64,000 nt of DNA, from contig JAACJK010000220.1 in NCBI GenBank assembly GCA_013368325.1, forward strand, positions 310,001-374,000. Direction: 5' to 3'. Source of the DNA: Ephemerocybe angulata. Lineage: Eukaryota; Basidiomycota; Agaricomycetes; Agaricales; Psathyrellaceae. The notes under the pieces were generated by a model. The model worked only from the letters and a program-made list of their open reading frames with translations. It was not told the DNA's origin and did no database searches. Both the position numbers and the translations under genes were made by a program. Below, one piece after another: positions 46,186 to 56,586 of the stretch; the stretch's first letter is position 1, and every line of letters begins with the position of its first letter.

Positions 46186-48650
46186 ATGCAAAATTCTGTA
46201 GTGTGGATATTCTTCTCTATCGCCCTCTTCGCCCTCTCGTCTACTTATCTGTTCGGGTGTCCAATGGATCTCTCAAGGCTTACCTCGAGCACAGGTATAT
46301 GACCTTCGGGATTAGCAGCACCAGTAGACCACACCACAGCTGCCCCTTTCGTCTGATAATATGCTGCTCTCTCCAGCGTAAGCCTCTTCTTCCACCTTTA
46401 TCTGCGCAATCTCATCCGTCAATCTGTTTGGGTATCTTCATAGCGGCGGCAACCCGGGCAACCTTCCCCCCAGCAATCAGGCTCGTTCTGGGGCAAGTTC
46501 AAACCAACGAACAAGGAGCCAGAACATGCTCCGAGTCCAGGAGGACCAATGGCCGTTGCACGACAGAAACTATTGAGCCTCGCCTTCGAGGATATGGAGA
46601 CAATCCGAGTGGTACGCACCTATTAGGCTTTCATGAATGCATCCCTATCCTAGGCCTGACCTCGATCGGATAGCTCCCTGGCACCTTTGTGGTACGTACG
46701 TGTTTTGATTCCCGAATCGGCGCCTGATCCACCACTTTGCAGGAACTAGAGGCTCTCGCTCGAGATTGGACCAAGCTTCCACCAGGATTTCCCTTCAGCC
46801 TCCGTGTCCCTGTCGAATATGCGTCCTTTCAAGTGGCTGTGAGCCTCTCATGTTCCTGCACATGCTACATGCGGTTAATATGCGTGTCTTTTAGCGTCTG
46901 GTCTCTGGTCCGTATATATATGTACGTCGTTGCGAAAAATAGCCCCATAACTCTGCTCACAATGCTCAACAGCTTACGGGAGAGGATTCTTTCCAAATTG
47001 CAATAATTGGAGTGCAAGGCTTCCGCGTTGAAATCGTCCCCGACCTTCCACCTCCTCCAGATGAGCCCTTCTTTTCTGCGGATGACTTTGTCATGACTAT
47101 ACCACTTCCCGAGGACCAGGACAAACTGCTGGAAGTTGCTTTGGATAGTATATACAGTTCGAGTCCTACTTTGCATAGGCCAGAGCATCTGAAAGGGCTG
47201 GAGTATCTTGGCATGCAGAGTATATTTCTTCGAATATCGCACGACCAGGTGGCCTCGAAAGCTCTGTCGCGACTTCAAGGCGGAGAGGGACAGGTGGTAC
47301 TCGACGCCCTTCAATTGGTCGGTCACCCCCTGGTTCTTCCTCATGCGAAAGCTCACGAGCACGTACCCCTAGGTTCTGGATCACGAGTCGACGTCCTCTT
47401 CAAGAGCTCTTTCGAGCCATGATTTTAAGCGGGTCTTGCACCTCCTTCTCCGGCTTGCTAAACACTCAGCTTGCTATCCCGGTAGTCTTATTTTGCCAGG
47501 AATACGTCGTGAGGGGGATGAACCCGCCACAGCGGGTCACTTCGGCGAGATATGGAAAGGCCAATACCGCGGAAAATTTGTATGTGTTAAGGTGATTAAA
47601 GCGTACCAGAAGTCTGACATCAAGAAATTGTTAAAGGCGAGCACGAGTTTACTTTCAGTTCGCTTAAGCGGGGGGTACTTATCGTGACAGGCCTTCTGTA
47701 CAGAAGCAATCCTCTGGAGTCATCTTGCGCATGATAATGTACTGCCATTCTACGGCATCCATCGGCTGGAGGGTGAGGCAGGGAGGATATGTCTTATCTC
47801 CCCGTGGATGGAGAATGGGAGCATCGGAGAGTATCTCCTGCGGGTTCCCACAGCAGACAGGTATTCGCTGGTGAGTCTGTTTTATTTATATTTCTCGACT
47901 CAGCGACTTAAATTCTATAGGCAGGAGGTGTTTCACGAGGAATTTTGTATTTACATGCTCAGGGAATCATTCACGGCGACCTGAAAGGCGTGAGTTGTGT
48001 CAGTGACCACACTTGCCGCCCGCTTGCTTAATTGATGCGTCTGGACAGGCGAACATCCTAGTCACCCAAACAGGGCGGGCACTTGTTGGGGACTTTGGAC
48101 TGTCTTTTGTTGCAGAGAATGAATACATCCAGGCCAGCAGTACTGTTGCTCCGAGGGGCACAGTGCGTTGGCAGGCTCCAGAATTGTTCGACCCTGACAC
48201 GGAAGAGGCCAAGCCCACGAAGCTGTCTGACGTATATTCCCTGGGCTGTGTGTTCTACGAGGTCAGCAGCGCCATTGCACGGAGCAGCTCAACACGCTGA
48301 CACAGTCCCAGATCTTTACAGGTCGAATACCCTTTTACGAAGTTTTGAGAGAGTCGACTGTCATCGCTTTCATAATGTCAGGAAGACAACCATCCAAGCC
48401 CGCACCGGATAGCGAACCTTTCTCACAATGGGGCTTATCGGAATCACTGTGGAAGCTCTGTATCCAACAAAGCTGGGCGCGGAACCCGGAGGAAAGACCC
48501 AAGGTATCCCAATTCTTAGCGCCCGGTCTGCTAGGCCTAGGGGATGCATCACATTCCACGAGTGAAGCGCCGACAGCCCAGGTTTACGCGCAGGACGAGT
48601 TCTTCGCTCCCGCTCAGGTTCGAGAATTATCACGGACACCCGACCCTTGA
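46186..48650 (+). CDS. TKL-like protein kinase with membrane-proximal N-terminus
   Basis: Multi-exon kinase gene. The possible first exon (ATG 46186, MQNSVVWIFFSIALFALSST) would give a signal anchor, but its splice to the next exon is unresolved. Later coding pieces: SGSFWGKFKPTNKEPEHA, MAVARQKLLSLAFEDMETI, VEIVPDLPPPPDEPFFSADD, then the kinase. The kinase has GHFGEIWKGQYRGKFVCVKV (Gly loop and Lys), ISPWMENGSIGEYL, IIHGDLKGANILV (HRD reads HGD), VGDFGLSF, RWQAPELFD and DVYSLGCVFYEIFTGR. The stop is at 48648-48650. Such kinases are expanded in agarics, and the substrate is unknown. Catalytic Asp, Asn, Lys and DFG are intact. A wrecked copy follows downstream. Confidence 0.82.
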
Positions 48651-48856
48651 GGTAGCCTCACCCCTAGGCGTCGTCCCAGATTTATCGTGGGTATCAACGA
48701 TCGATGCTTGAGTTGGACACCACCGGCGCGTTGAGCTCTAGGAAACGACATTGCTATTCTTCTCCAACGCTCCTTTCGAGGCTCGTACGAAGTCTCAATA
48801 CAAAGCTATCTCTCGTAGCTGTCGATGTCTTGTGCTTTCTATTTATCTGTGTACTA

Positions 48857-49524
48857 CAGTCGTGGACAAGCAAAGTCTACAAATTTGATGACTAACCTTG
48901 ATTCTCTCCCAAAAGTGCGGGAATCGACGTATCTCATTTAGGTGAGTCTCCTGGCAAGATTTGAGCGCGCTCTGAGCAAAACTGGGGGAGAAAATGATGA
49001 ATTACTCATGGGGGGTCCAAAAATCTTGTCCACCCCCCAAATCTGCATGTAAAATCACGAAAAAGTGTGCAATCGACTCCTTTTGAAAATGCCTGTCTGG
49101 TCCCAAAGTTTTGGGAGGATTCAACGAGCCGTTTCGGCACAATTAAATGATTAAAATCGACCAAAAAGGGAATTTCGGGCTTGGCAACCCCGAAGTCGGG
49201 TGCATTTCACGAGGCGCAGATGGTCGAAAAGGTGATTCTTGGGAATTCAGGTCAATATGGGTCAACTCTGCAACTTTTTCTGTCTCCACCCTGTTCGGGT
49301 CCACTTTCGGTCCTCCCATGACCGAAATTTGGGGGGCCTCAGCGCCCAAAAATGCCGAAAAATTGGGCCAAAATGTTGTCCACCCCCCAAAAAGCTATGG
49401 AAAAACTTCGGAGATGTGTTTTTTGAACGCTTTCGCAAATCTGAGTTTGTTCCCAAAAAATCTTAGCATTCCAACGAGCGGTCCGTGAGAAACCCAACTT
49501 GTAGACTTTGCTTGTCCACGACTG
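48857..49524. mobile_element. Tc1/mariner-like MITE, 668 bp, TA target duplication
   Basis: The ends are perfect 26-bp terminal inverted repeats (48857-48882 and 49499-49524) beginning CAGTCGTGGACAAGC. Each end abuts a TA dinucleotide (48855-48856 and 49525-49526), the target-site duplication of Tc1/mariner elements. No transposase frame lies inside, so the element is non-autonomous. The interior has two diverged direct copies of a segment containing TTGTCCACCCCCCAAA (about 49,026 and 49,377), showing an old internal duplication. It sits just behind the intact kinase gene. Confidence 0.85.
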
Positions 49525-49679
49525 TATATACATTCGGACGGGGATTCTGCTCTCAGAAGGTCAGTTGTAAATATCGACAATCCGTAGGATTTCATATGAC
49601 AGACCAGTCACCAGATACGGGTCTAGTTTGGGTCTAGTCTAAGTCACTGTCAGGACTCAGTACTCAGCGCCTGCCTGGG

Positions 49680-51843
49680 CCCCGACCTGTCGCCCGTGGT
49701 CATGTGACTCTGGTAGTGGCCCGCGACAGGGGCTTTCAAGTTTCCACTCTTTCTGTTTCCCTCACCGAAGATACAGGCCCTCTACCGTTACGCACAGACG
49801 ACACATCATTGCATAGCGACCAGTGGTCGTCCTTCTGGTTAGAAACCAGATCCAGGCAGTATGCCTGCGCTTCCACAAAGCTCGACGGTATAGGGGCGAC
49901 AGAAGTTGTTTACCCTTCAAGTTGCCTTTGCCGATATGGAGACGATGCGAGTGGTAAATAAGGGCCTACTTAGCATCATTCATATCCTAACCTCCTTCCA
50001 ATAGCTTCCAGGCACATAGCTTCCACAGTGATTCCAACAAGCCCCACTGCGAGAAAGGGGCTTGGATGGTTGTCTTCCTGAAAGTTGAAGCCCGAACACC
50101 ACCTTTGAGCGCTTGGACTTCCTTCATTCCCCCAAGACCCCAACTCATACCGTCAGTTCGAGGCGGGTGTATGTAAGCTGCAACACTGAGGCCTTTTTGT
50201 TGCGAAATTTGAACCTCCTGAATCAACACGAGCGTCGAGCTTTCAGATTCCTCGATGGCCATAAGATAGCATAAGATCCGGCTCTATCTTCGGCTCCACC
50301 ACCCATCGGATTGGAGAATGGAAGACGACACAAACCATGGCGAGGTCGTGCGGGAGCAATCGCAACGCTTCGAAAAGATATAAAGCAGCGACGCGAACGA
50401 GCGCGAACGTCAGGGTTCTCCAGAACGTTTGATACGTCTCCTCCCACCCACCAAAATCGCTGGTCGATTAAGAAACGCTCACAACACCATGAAGACCGTC
50501 ATCAATACCCTCCTCGTTCTCGCGCTGAGCGCCCTGGTTCTGGCTTCCCCGATCCCGTATGGATCTGAGGAGATTGAGGCTCGGTCGGACGTGCGTATCT
50601 CTATTCCTACGATTCTGTAGTAGGCGTATAGTTGACGTCCTTGCTCATTCGCAGACCGAACTGTTCACTCGCAGTGGTGGCAGGATTGCGAAGGCCGCTA
50701 AAACGCTTCTGGAAAACGGCGACAGTTTATGGGGCCTGGCGGACCAGGTGTACACCGGCTACACAGCGGACCATTCAAATACTTCGATCAGCCCTGTGTG
50801 CGTATAGTCGCCATATCCCGACCTCTGATATCCCCCGCTAACGACTGTTACATCCCACTCTTTCCTCAACTCAGCGTCCTAGCAGCTATGCGTAAGCAAA
50901 AGGAAGAAAAGGCCGCACAGGAAGCCGCACAGAAGGCTGCACAGGCTGCACAGGCGTAAGTCGATGTTCTTCCCCTTGTCGAGAGTTTATCTAACTATCT
51001 CATTCATCTCAAAGCAGAGAAGCAAGTAAGATGAAACAGATGGTGAACGAGGCCAAGGAAGAGTCTCTAGCTGACATGAAGAAGATGCGAGAGAGAAGAC
51101 CCATTACCGAAGCGTGCGTCTAAAAGACGATTTTAGGATCCTTAGCTCGAGAACTAACTTTTAAGTTTTCAGCGTAAAAAAGCTGAACCATAATTTGAAA
51201 GCTGCTGCCCCTCAGCCCACCCCGCCATCGGCACCTAACCTGTGCTCGCGGGGACCGGGCGGATCGTGCTCCATCGGCTCGAGGCCAGCTCAGAAGAGCG
51301 TTCCCGGGGCCAAGGCTACGACCCCGAAACCCGTTACTCCCAAGCGCGCTGCCACTCCGAAGAAGGTTGCCACCGCCAAGAAGGCCGTCGCCCAAACCCC
51401 CCGCCGTCCCCAAGAAGGTCGCTACGCCCAAGCCCGCCGCCGCCCTCAAGCCCGCCGCCGCCCCTAAGCGCGCTGCTGCTCCCGAGAAGGCTCCTGCTCC
51501 GAAATCCGCTGCTCCCAAGGCTGCTGCTGCTGCTAAGCCCAAGGGAAGGAAGTAGGTGTTCTATCGTGACGTACCCTAGTTGTATCTAGATCTTCATAAT
51601 CAAATTTCGATGTTGTCTTGTTTCAACCTGGGCTAGCTGAGTAGCGAGAGCGAGTGAGGGATCGTAGGTACGACTCGGAGTATCGATGACAGTCGACTCT
51701 CTCGAAACTTCGTAGAAGGGAGTTCGACCTGCAAAAATCTGGGATTGTGTCAGCGTGTTCTGTATCCAACAAAGCTGGGCGCGGAAGTCGGAAGAAAGAC
51801 CCAAGATATCCCAATTCTTAGCGCCCGATGTGCTAGGCCGAAG
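49680..51843 (+). pseudogene. Broken tandem copy of the upstream kinase gene
   Basis: Four blocks match the intact kinase locus. Block 49680-49735 matches 45900-45955 (promoter). Block 49894-49990 matches about 46556-46670 (exon piece, LQVAFADMETMRVV against LLSLAFEDMETIRVV). Blocks 50018-50084 and 51684-51757 together are the reverse complement of about 48293-48456. Block 51758-51843 matches 48456-48541 directly. The copy has therefore lost its middle, had about 164 bp inverted in place, and received an insertion at 50085-51683. No kinase domain remains, and it cannot encode a protein kinase. Confidence 0.75.
50489..51555 (+). CDS. Small secreted Ala/Lys/Pro-rich protein, frameshifted tail
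   Basis: The ATG at 50489 starts a classic signal peptide (MKTVINTLLVLALSALVLAS). Exons 50489-50590 and 50655 onward, then three more, encode an acidic-to-basic helical body: KAAKTLLENGDSLWGLADQV, MRKQKEEKAAQEAAQKAAQ and MVNEAKEESLADMKKMRER. The last exon is a histone-H1-like tail of Pro, Ala and Lys (KPVTPKRAATPKKVATAKKA). At the six-C run 51397-51402 the frame breaks: as written the protein stops at 51467. The same Ala/Pro/Lys repeat continues in another frame to the stop at 51555. The cause may be a base-calling error or a true mutation. There is no family match; an effector-like secreted protein is possible. The gene lies inside a disrupted kinase copy. Confidence 0.65.
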
Positions 51844-51923
51844 GACTCCCACATCAATACATTATACGATACCTACTCGCTGCGCGCGTGACCTCATCTG
51901 ACCTGCTCTCGTGCCAAACGTCA

Positions 51924-52139
51924 ATGGTCTACCGGGTCTTTGCTTCCGGATTGCGAACCCGCGCTTCTTGCTCTAATCTCTTTAGATCCTACAACCATCT
52001 ATCGTCTCGACCATCCAATTTAATACTGCGCAGGACAATGGCTTCCTCTAAAGCGCTCAGTGCTGAACGTTTCCTCGCCGATCGCGCAGCGCCTATTTGT
52101 GGGCTCGACGCTGCGAAGTCCTTCGCATTGCTAAGGTAG
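51924..52139 (+). pseudogene. 5' fragment resembling dipeptidyl peptidase III
   Basis: The frame begins with an Arg/Ser-rich leader (MVYRVFASGLRTRASCSNLF), then an internal Met (MASSKALSAERFLADRAAPI) and CGLDAAKSFALL. The FLADRxxPICxLD pattern is how fungal dipeptidyl peptidase III proteins begin just before their conserved EKLYAHH region. That region and the HELLGH zinc motif are absent: coding similarity ends abruptly at about 52135. It looks like a duplicated or transposed first exon without the enzyme body. The identification rests on about 25 residues. Confidence 0.55.
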
Positions 52140-52928
52140 CTCTAACAGCATCCGATGATCCTCGCTCAGCAACTCAAGGACTCTCTGTACAGCTCGAAGG
52201 AAAAGAAATACGCTCATTTCCTTCAGGGCGTTCAGCATGGGTGAGCCAAGTACATGGGTCACCAGAGATTGGATCTGGCTCAACTGTGATGCTATAGCCG
52301 AGCCAATTGACATTGACTAATGGCAAAAGTGGCATGAGTCAAGTGGCCCTGTGTCAATCGAGATAGAGTCAAGTGATAGCCCAGGTTGTCAGAGGGGAGG
52401 TAGATCAATAAGACCGGCTATTAGTCTGTAACTCGGCTGAGCCCCTATCGTTCCCGAAGAGTAATGTAGAGCACCGGGCAACAATGAGTAGCCTCGGTAA
52501 CATATATCATCGGAGCCCCCTTGTAAAAGAAACGGTTCAGATCGGGTGTCGGCGCCTACCTAAGCGCCCGCCCGTGACCCTCGGGAAAGGGCCTACCCTC
52601 CTGTCCCTCTCTGTTAGGACTACCTAGGTAAGCTCTCTCAATAATTTAAAATGGCATTGTACTCAAAGTTGGTGGAAACTCCTCGTCGGACACCCTCTCC
52701 ATCGTATGTGCCAGGATCTGTCGGCCACCTTACGCCCTATCCCAAATTCGGCCAGCCGAATTTGGACTGGCGATCCCAAATTCGGCTGGCCGAATTTGGC
52801 CACCGACTGTCATGGCCACCAACCTTCCCGATTCCCTCATTGGCTGGCCGACTATCCGGGATTCCACAAGGTAATTTTCGGGGGGCATGCAAATGAGTGA
52901 GAACTAGATAAAGAAGATGTAGATAAGC
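52140..52928. other. Gene-poor junction before the KDZ region
   Basis: These 789 bp have no supported gene. They include the twin palindromes at 52742-52799 listed separately. Composition shifts towards CCGA/TCGG-rich sequence from about 52500, which may mark the approach to the transposon. Confidence 0.4.
52742..52799. repeat. Twin palindromes (10-bp arms, 4-bp loops)
   Basis: Two hairpins share the arms CCAAATTCGG and CCGAATTTGG: 52742-52765 with loop CCAG, and 52776-52799 with loop CTGG. The loops are reverse complements, so the two hairpins are also inverted copies of each other. They could be recombinase or transposase binding sites, or leftovers of a nested insertion. Confidence 0.75.
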
Positions 52929-53669
52929 CTATTTAGATACATATGTAGGCACATGGAAGCCATTTGGACCATATTTATCCTCATCTCCGGGTGTCCTTCC
53001 GATGATCTGGAGAGTATGCAGGGCGTCGTCCCACAGTTGAAAAGCCTCCCATAAATCCTCAGTCTCGATGCACCCCTTCTTGTAATGATCCAAGCCACCT
53101 TGAAGGTGCTTCACCCAGTCGCTAAAAATTCGTAAGTCGGGACACCAGCCCAAGCAATCGGGGGTAACTTACCCGTCGGAGTATATCCCTGGAACCCGGC
53201 CTTTGGTGACAACATAAAAAATGGGGCTGGTGGGAATAAACGGTGGTACAATCGCCGGGGTCGGGCCTTCAAGCAGCTTGAACTCCCCAGACCGCCGCCA
53301 GCCCGGGGGGAGCAGGCCGTACAGTTCTCGCGGCCTATGGATCCTCCGCCGCTCAGCTATCTCCTCCCTGATATCCTCCATGTGTCCTTCTATACCCAGT
53401 TCATCATCGTTCACACGATTGCTGACCCGCTCGATGTCCAATCGGGTTTCAAACACCTGATCCAGTAGGTTCTCGTTTGAGGTACGGAGCACGATGGCGT
53501 GATTGTGGACCTGGTTGACCATGGTGCAAAGGTACTGAATCTTGTTGCTGAGGCGGGCTATGGTAGCGTTGACGGCGGCTAGTGAAACATCGGGTGCTAG
53601 ACTGCCCGACATGGAGTTGTCAGAGATAGCGGGGATTGCGATGGGAGGAGGTTGAATGGGATCAGACAT
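52929..53669 (-). CDS. Protein with C-terminal RNase H1 N-domain-like (viroplasmin) fold
   Basis: Two exons encode about 228 residues. The start at 53669 gives MSDPIQPPPIAIPAISDNSM, then a coiled-coil region (NATIARLSNKIQYLCTMVNQ; RLDIERVSNRVNDDELGIEG). After RRRIHRPRELYGLLPPGWRR comes FYVVTKGRVPGIYSD, joined across an intron (GTAAGT donor) to WVKHLQGGLDHYKKGCIET. The FYVVxKGRxPGIYxxW pattern is that of the RNase H1 N-terminal domain, which binds RNA-DNA hybrids and duplexes. No RNase H catalytic domain is present. Such stand-alone domains are numerous in agarics. Its role beside the transposon is unknown. Confidence 0.75.
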
Positions 53670-54197
53670 CGGGTAAGAACAGAGGGGGATAGGTACAAGT
53701 GTGGGGTCCCTTGGAATCGAAATACCATGCAGACTTCGAGACTTATAGGGTGTTTTTATAGGGCATAGGGCATACCTTCAGGCCAATGAGGAGATTCTTT
53801 GATGCTTGCTGTATTCGGCTAGCCCGAAAGTCGGCCGAAATGTCGGCGCATGCGTAATCCAATTGTGGTGGGGGGCTACCGAGCCCGAGGCGGTTGACCT
53901 TGGTCGTGACGTTGAAATCCCGATGGCATTTTGTCGGTGACCTGGAGTAAATAAAATGACCAAAGAGGTCTATCTCGGCCTTACACCGTATACGTACTTG
54001 AATGCGATGTGTGAGCGTGGAAGCAGGGGTGGGTGCCAGCATGAAAGCAATATGGTAAGGTCGGACTCCGGGCGCCTAAATGCACGGTGGTTATATACAT
54101 ACTGTGATCCGTTTATTTGATCATCGGAAAAGCAGGAATCGGCACAATTAGCAATGCTCTTCCTGAGTCCTCCCTTGATTCACCTTGAGGCAGCCGC
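53670..54197. promoter_or_regulatory. Divergent region with CCGA/TCGG motifs
   Basis: The 528-bp gap between the RNase H1-N-like gene (-) and the TET/JBP gene (+). A 99-codon minus-strand open frame lies here, but it has no family features and I do not call it. Near 53815-53850 the sequence is dense in CCGA and TCGG. Confidence 0.4.
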
Positions 54198-55598
54198 ATG
54201 GCGAGAACGAATAATGAAATCATAAAAACCGGAAAAATCATGGCTTTAGCAGACACCATGAAGACCGACGATTCTGCCCTTCCTAACAGTCTCATATTAC
54301 TGACAACCTGCGTTGAATATGCTCGGAGCCTTATGAAGGAGCGAGCTGGGACAGGCTCGCCCGTTGTCTCAAAGACAGGCATCACATTGGAGCTCCGGGG
54401 TGAACTGGAGAAAATGGTAGACAGAGTCAATACAGCGTGGGATGCACAAGGTCAGTTCCTATTCCTACTGATATTATCGTCCTGGATATTCTATGTATTT
54501 TCTCATCGGCCGCAGTACACCTCAACTACAAGCTTGAAGACATCATTGCAGAGTTGCAGCGGAGTACCTCGTACACGAAGTCGCAGCAACTCTTGCGCAA
54601 GTTTGGGGGCCCCTTCCAACCGAAGCCGGACGGATCGGGGATGTTACAGCTGCAGTATGAGCCAATGGTCTTCATCGACAGTGCCTCGAAGGTGGTTTCA
54701 TGGTATTTACCAGGAATATTTACCTCCCATCGATGTGTGAGTACATGTTTCATTTTGGTATCATCCGACTATCTAATATACCAAAAGGACATTGTAAACG
54801 GGGCGGTTCAGGCTCTCTCTGACCACCCGAAATCCATCCTCCGAATCAAGAAGGCCGGCACAAATTGGCGAGATGATCGGACAACGTATGCCGATTCTGG
54901 GATTTGCAAGTTGAGGCCCGGCCACGTCAATATGAGTGTTGCGTGGTATGAGCAAGGGCACACAGTAAGCCATATTACCATCCAGCTTGCACAACATCAT
55001 TCATGTTTCTGGCTAGCATAAGACCAGGCTTCCCCGTCCAAGCGCTTCTTTAAATGCAGGCTCGGACAATGGGGCCTTGGAATTTCTAGAGGCTCTCAGC
55101 GAGACGAACGCGCTTATCGGAACGGTCCTCGCCCTCGTTCACCCGGATCTCTTCGAAATGCAACTATCCGTCCTCCAAGCACTTTACCAAGGCCGCGCGG
55201 GGGCCACGACACGAGTCCGAATGCTCGAGATATTTGAATATTGGGCCACTCCATTCACTGGGTTTGCCCTGATTTCAAACCGCGAGACACCCTTCCATCG
55301 GGATATCAATGGTGGAAAAATGATGTTTGATGCATTGGCTGTCTTTGGGGATCATCGGGACGGGCGACTGGAAGTGCCTATTCTAGGCGGCCGATTTATG
55401 TATAACCCAGGAACTGTCTTCATACTTCCTGGGTATTTATTTGAGCATGGGGCAAGCACTACACAGGGCGATAGGGTATGTATAGCCTGCTTTATTCGGC
55501 CCGCGGTTGGATACGGAGCCCTACCAACCTATAGTGAGGCAGTCCCACCTACCCGGGCACGACTGAGCTCATTCTACGGGTGGAATGGTAGTAACTAG
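54198..55598 (+). CDS. TET/JBP-family 2-oxoglutarate/Fe(II) dioxygenase
   Basis: Four exons (54198-54450, 54516-54736, 54788-54964, 55017-55598) join in frame to 410 residues. The catalytic double-stranded beta-helix lies in the last exon. NRETPFHRDINGGKMMFD supplies the HxD iron ligands (H311, D313). GRFMYNPGTVFILPGYLFEH supplies the distal His (H361), and TQGDRVCIACFIR the 2OG-binding Arg (about 370). TET/JBP enzymes oxidise 5-methylcytosine (or thymine in JBP); basidiomycete members act on 5mC. The N-terminal helical part (ITLELRGELEKMVDRVNTAW) has no named domain. All ligands are intact, so activity is plausible. The gene lies in the KDZ transposon neighbourhood. Confidence 0.82.
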
Positions 55599-55658
55599 TT
55601 GGGCTTAGACTGTAGTATGATATACATCGGGCATTGGCAGGTCTATCCAGTCGGAATG

Positions 55659-55668
55659 CCGATATCGG
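55659..55668. repeat. CCGATATCGG palindrome; start of inverted 12-mer pair
   Basis: Behind the TET/JBP stop, TCGGAATGCCGA (55651-55662) runs into the perfect palindrome CCGATATCGG. The reverse complement of the 12-mer, TCGGCATTCCGA, occurs at 56668-56679. The pair brackets the orphan gene at 55727-56419. Confidence 0.6.
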
Positions 55669-55726
55669 AACCTCACCCAAGTGACTGGTGAATCGGGTCA
55701 GAATTCACAAACTTGGATCAATAATT

Positions 55727-56419
55727 CTACTTGTACAGGATAGCTCTCAGCTTCTCGTGGACTAAAGTAATGCTCTCCATAGACTTTTTGGCATCTCTGA
55801 GATACTCACGAGACACCACCAAGTCCTCGTCCATCTGATCGCATGTCCGAAGTAGTATGGACAGGAGCCGATCCACCTGTCCCCCCGTGCTACCTTCCTT
55901 GAAGATAAAATCTTCCTCGGCCCAGTGCTTCAGAGATACCTGGAACTCTGCGACTACGGTCTGAACTGAGTGCTTTTGGAATTGAGGGAGCCACCAGTTG
56001 AGTGTGGTGTATTTCGCCTTGGTTTGCATGTTCCGATCGTCGAGGAAACACCCGACCTTCAGTGCGGCCCAAAGATCGGCATCCTTTTTGTATAGGTGCA
56101 GCCGACGTGTGATTTTCGCGAGGGGTATGCTCAGGCATGTGATCAGAGGAGCGACGGTCCTTTGGAGGCCTTGGATAGTGTATGCGATATCCTGTTCGGC
56201 TGGTTATACACTGATATCCGGAGCCGCGAATCGGAGACTTACAAGTTCGTTGTAGAATAGCTCAATGTACCGATCATCAAACTCAATAGTTGCCCGATTG
56301 TCGTATATATGGGTGTAGAATGCATCGCGGCGCATGTCTACGTACACGGTGAGTGCCCCCCAGAAGTCAGGAGAAGACCAGGTGGGGAAAGTAGGCTGTT
56401 CCGTGGGTGGATCCTGCAT
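55727..56419 (-). CDS. Orphan gene A beside the KDZ element
   Basis: Two exons encode about 225 residues. Exon 1 (start 56419) reads MQDPPTEQPTFPTWSSPDFW, then YIELFYNEL before a GTAAGT donor. Exon 2 begins DIAYTIQGLQRTVAPLITCL and continues as an all-alpha protein with AKYTTLNWWLPQFQKHSVQT and LLSILLRTCDQMDEDLVVSR. No membrane segment or known motif is visible. I do not recognise a family. Open frame, clean splice sites and codon use like its neighbours support a real gene; its place between TET/JBP and the transposase suggests it belongs to the same element. Confidence 0.6.
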
Positions 56420-56586
56420 ATGTTCATCTAGGACAGCAGCGGCCAGCTACTTTATATTCAGTATTCTCCCTTTCCCTGTGCTTCTTCATGTGGAGAAGAA
56501 CCTTTATAAAGAGCCGGCCCTGGCTTCTCAGTCTCCTTTTGTCCAACTTAAAGGTGTCGGGGCATTGAAAAATACAAGACAATAAA

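Noticed and set aside
53743..54042. 99-codon minus-strand open frame upstream of TET/JBP
   Set aside because: No family motif, lies wholly in a divergent promoter region, and composition is like the surrounding non-coding sequence.
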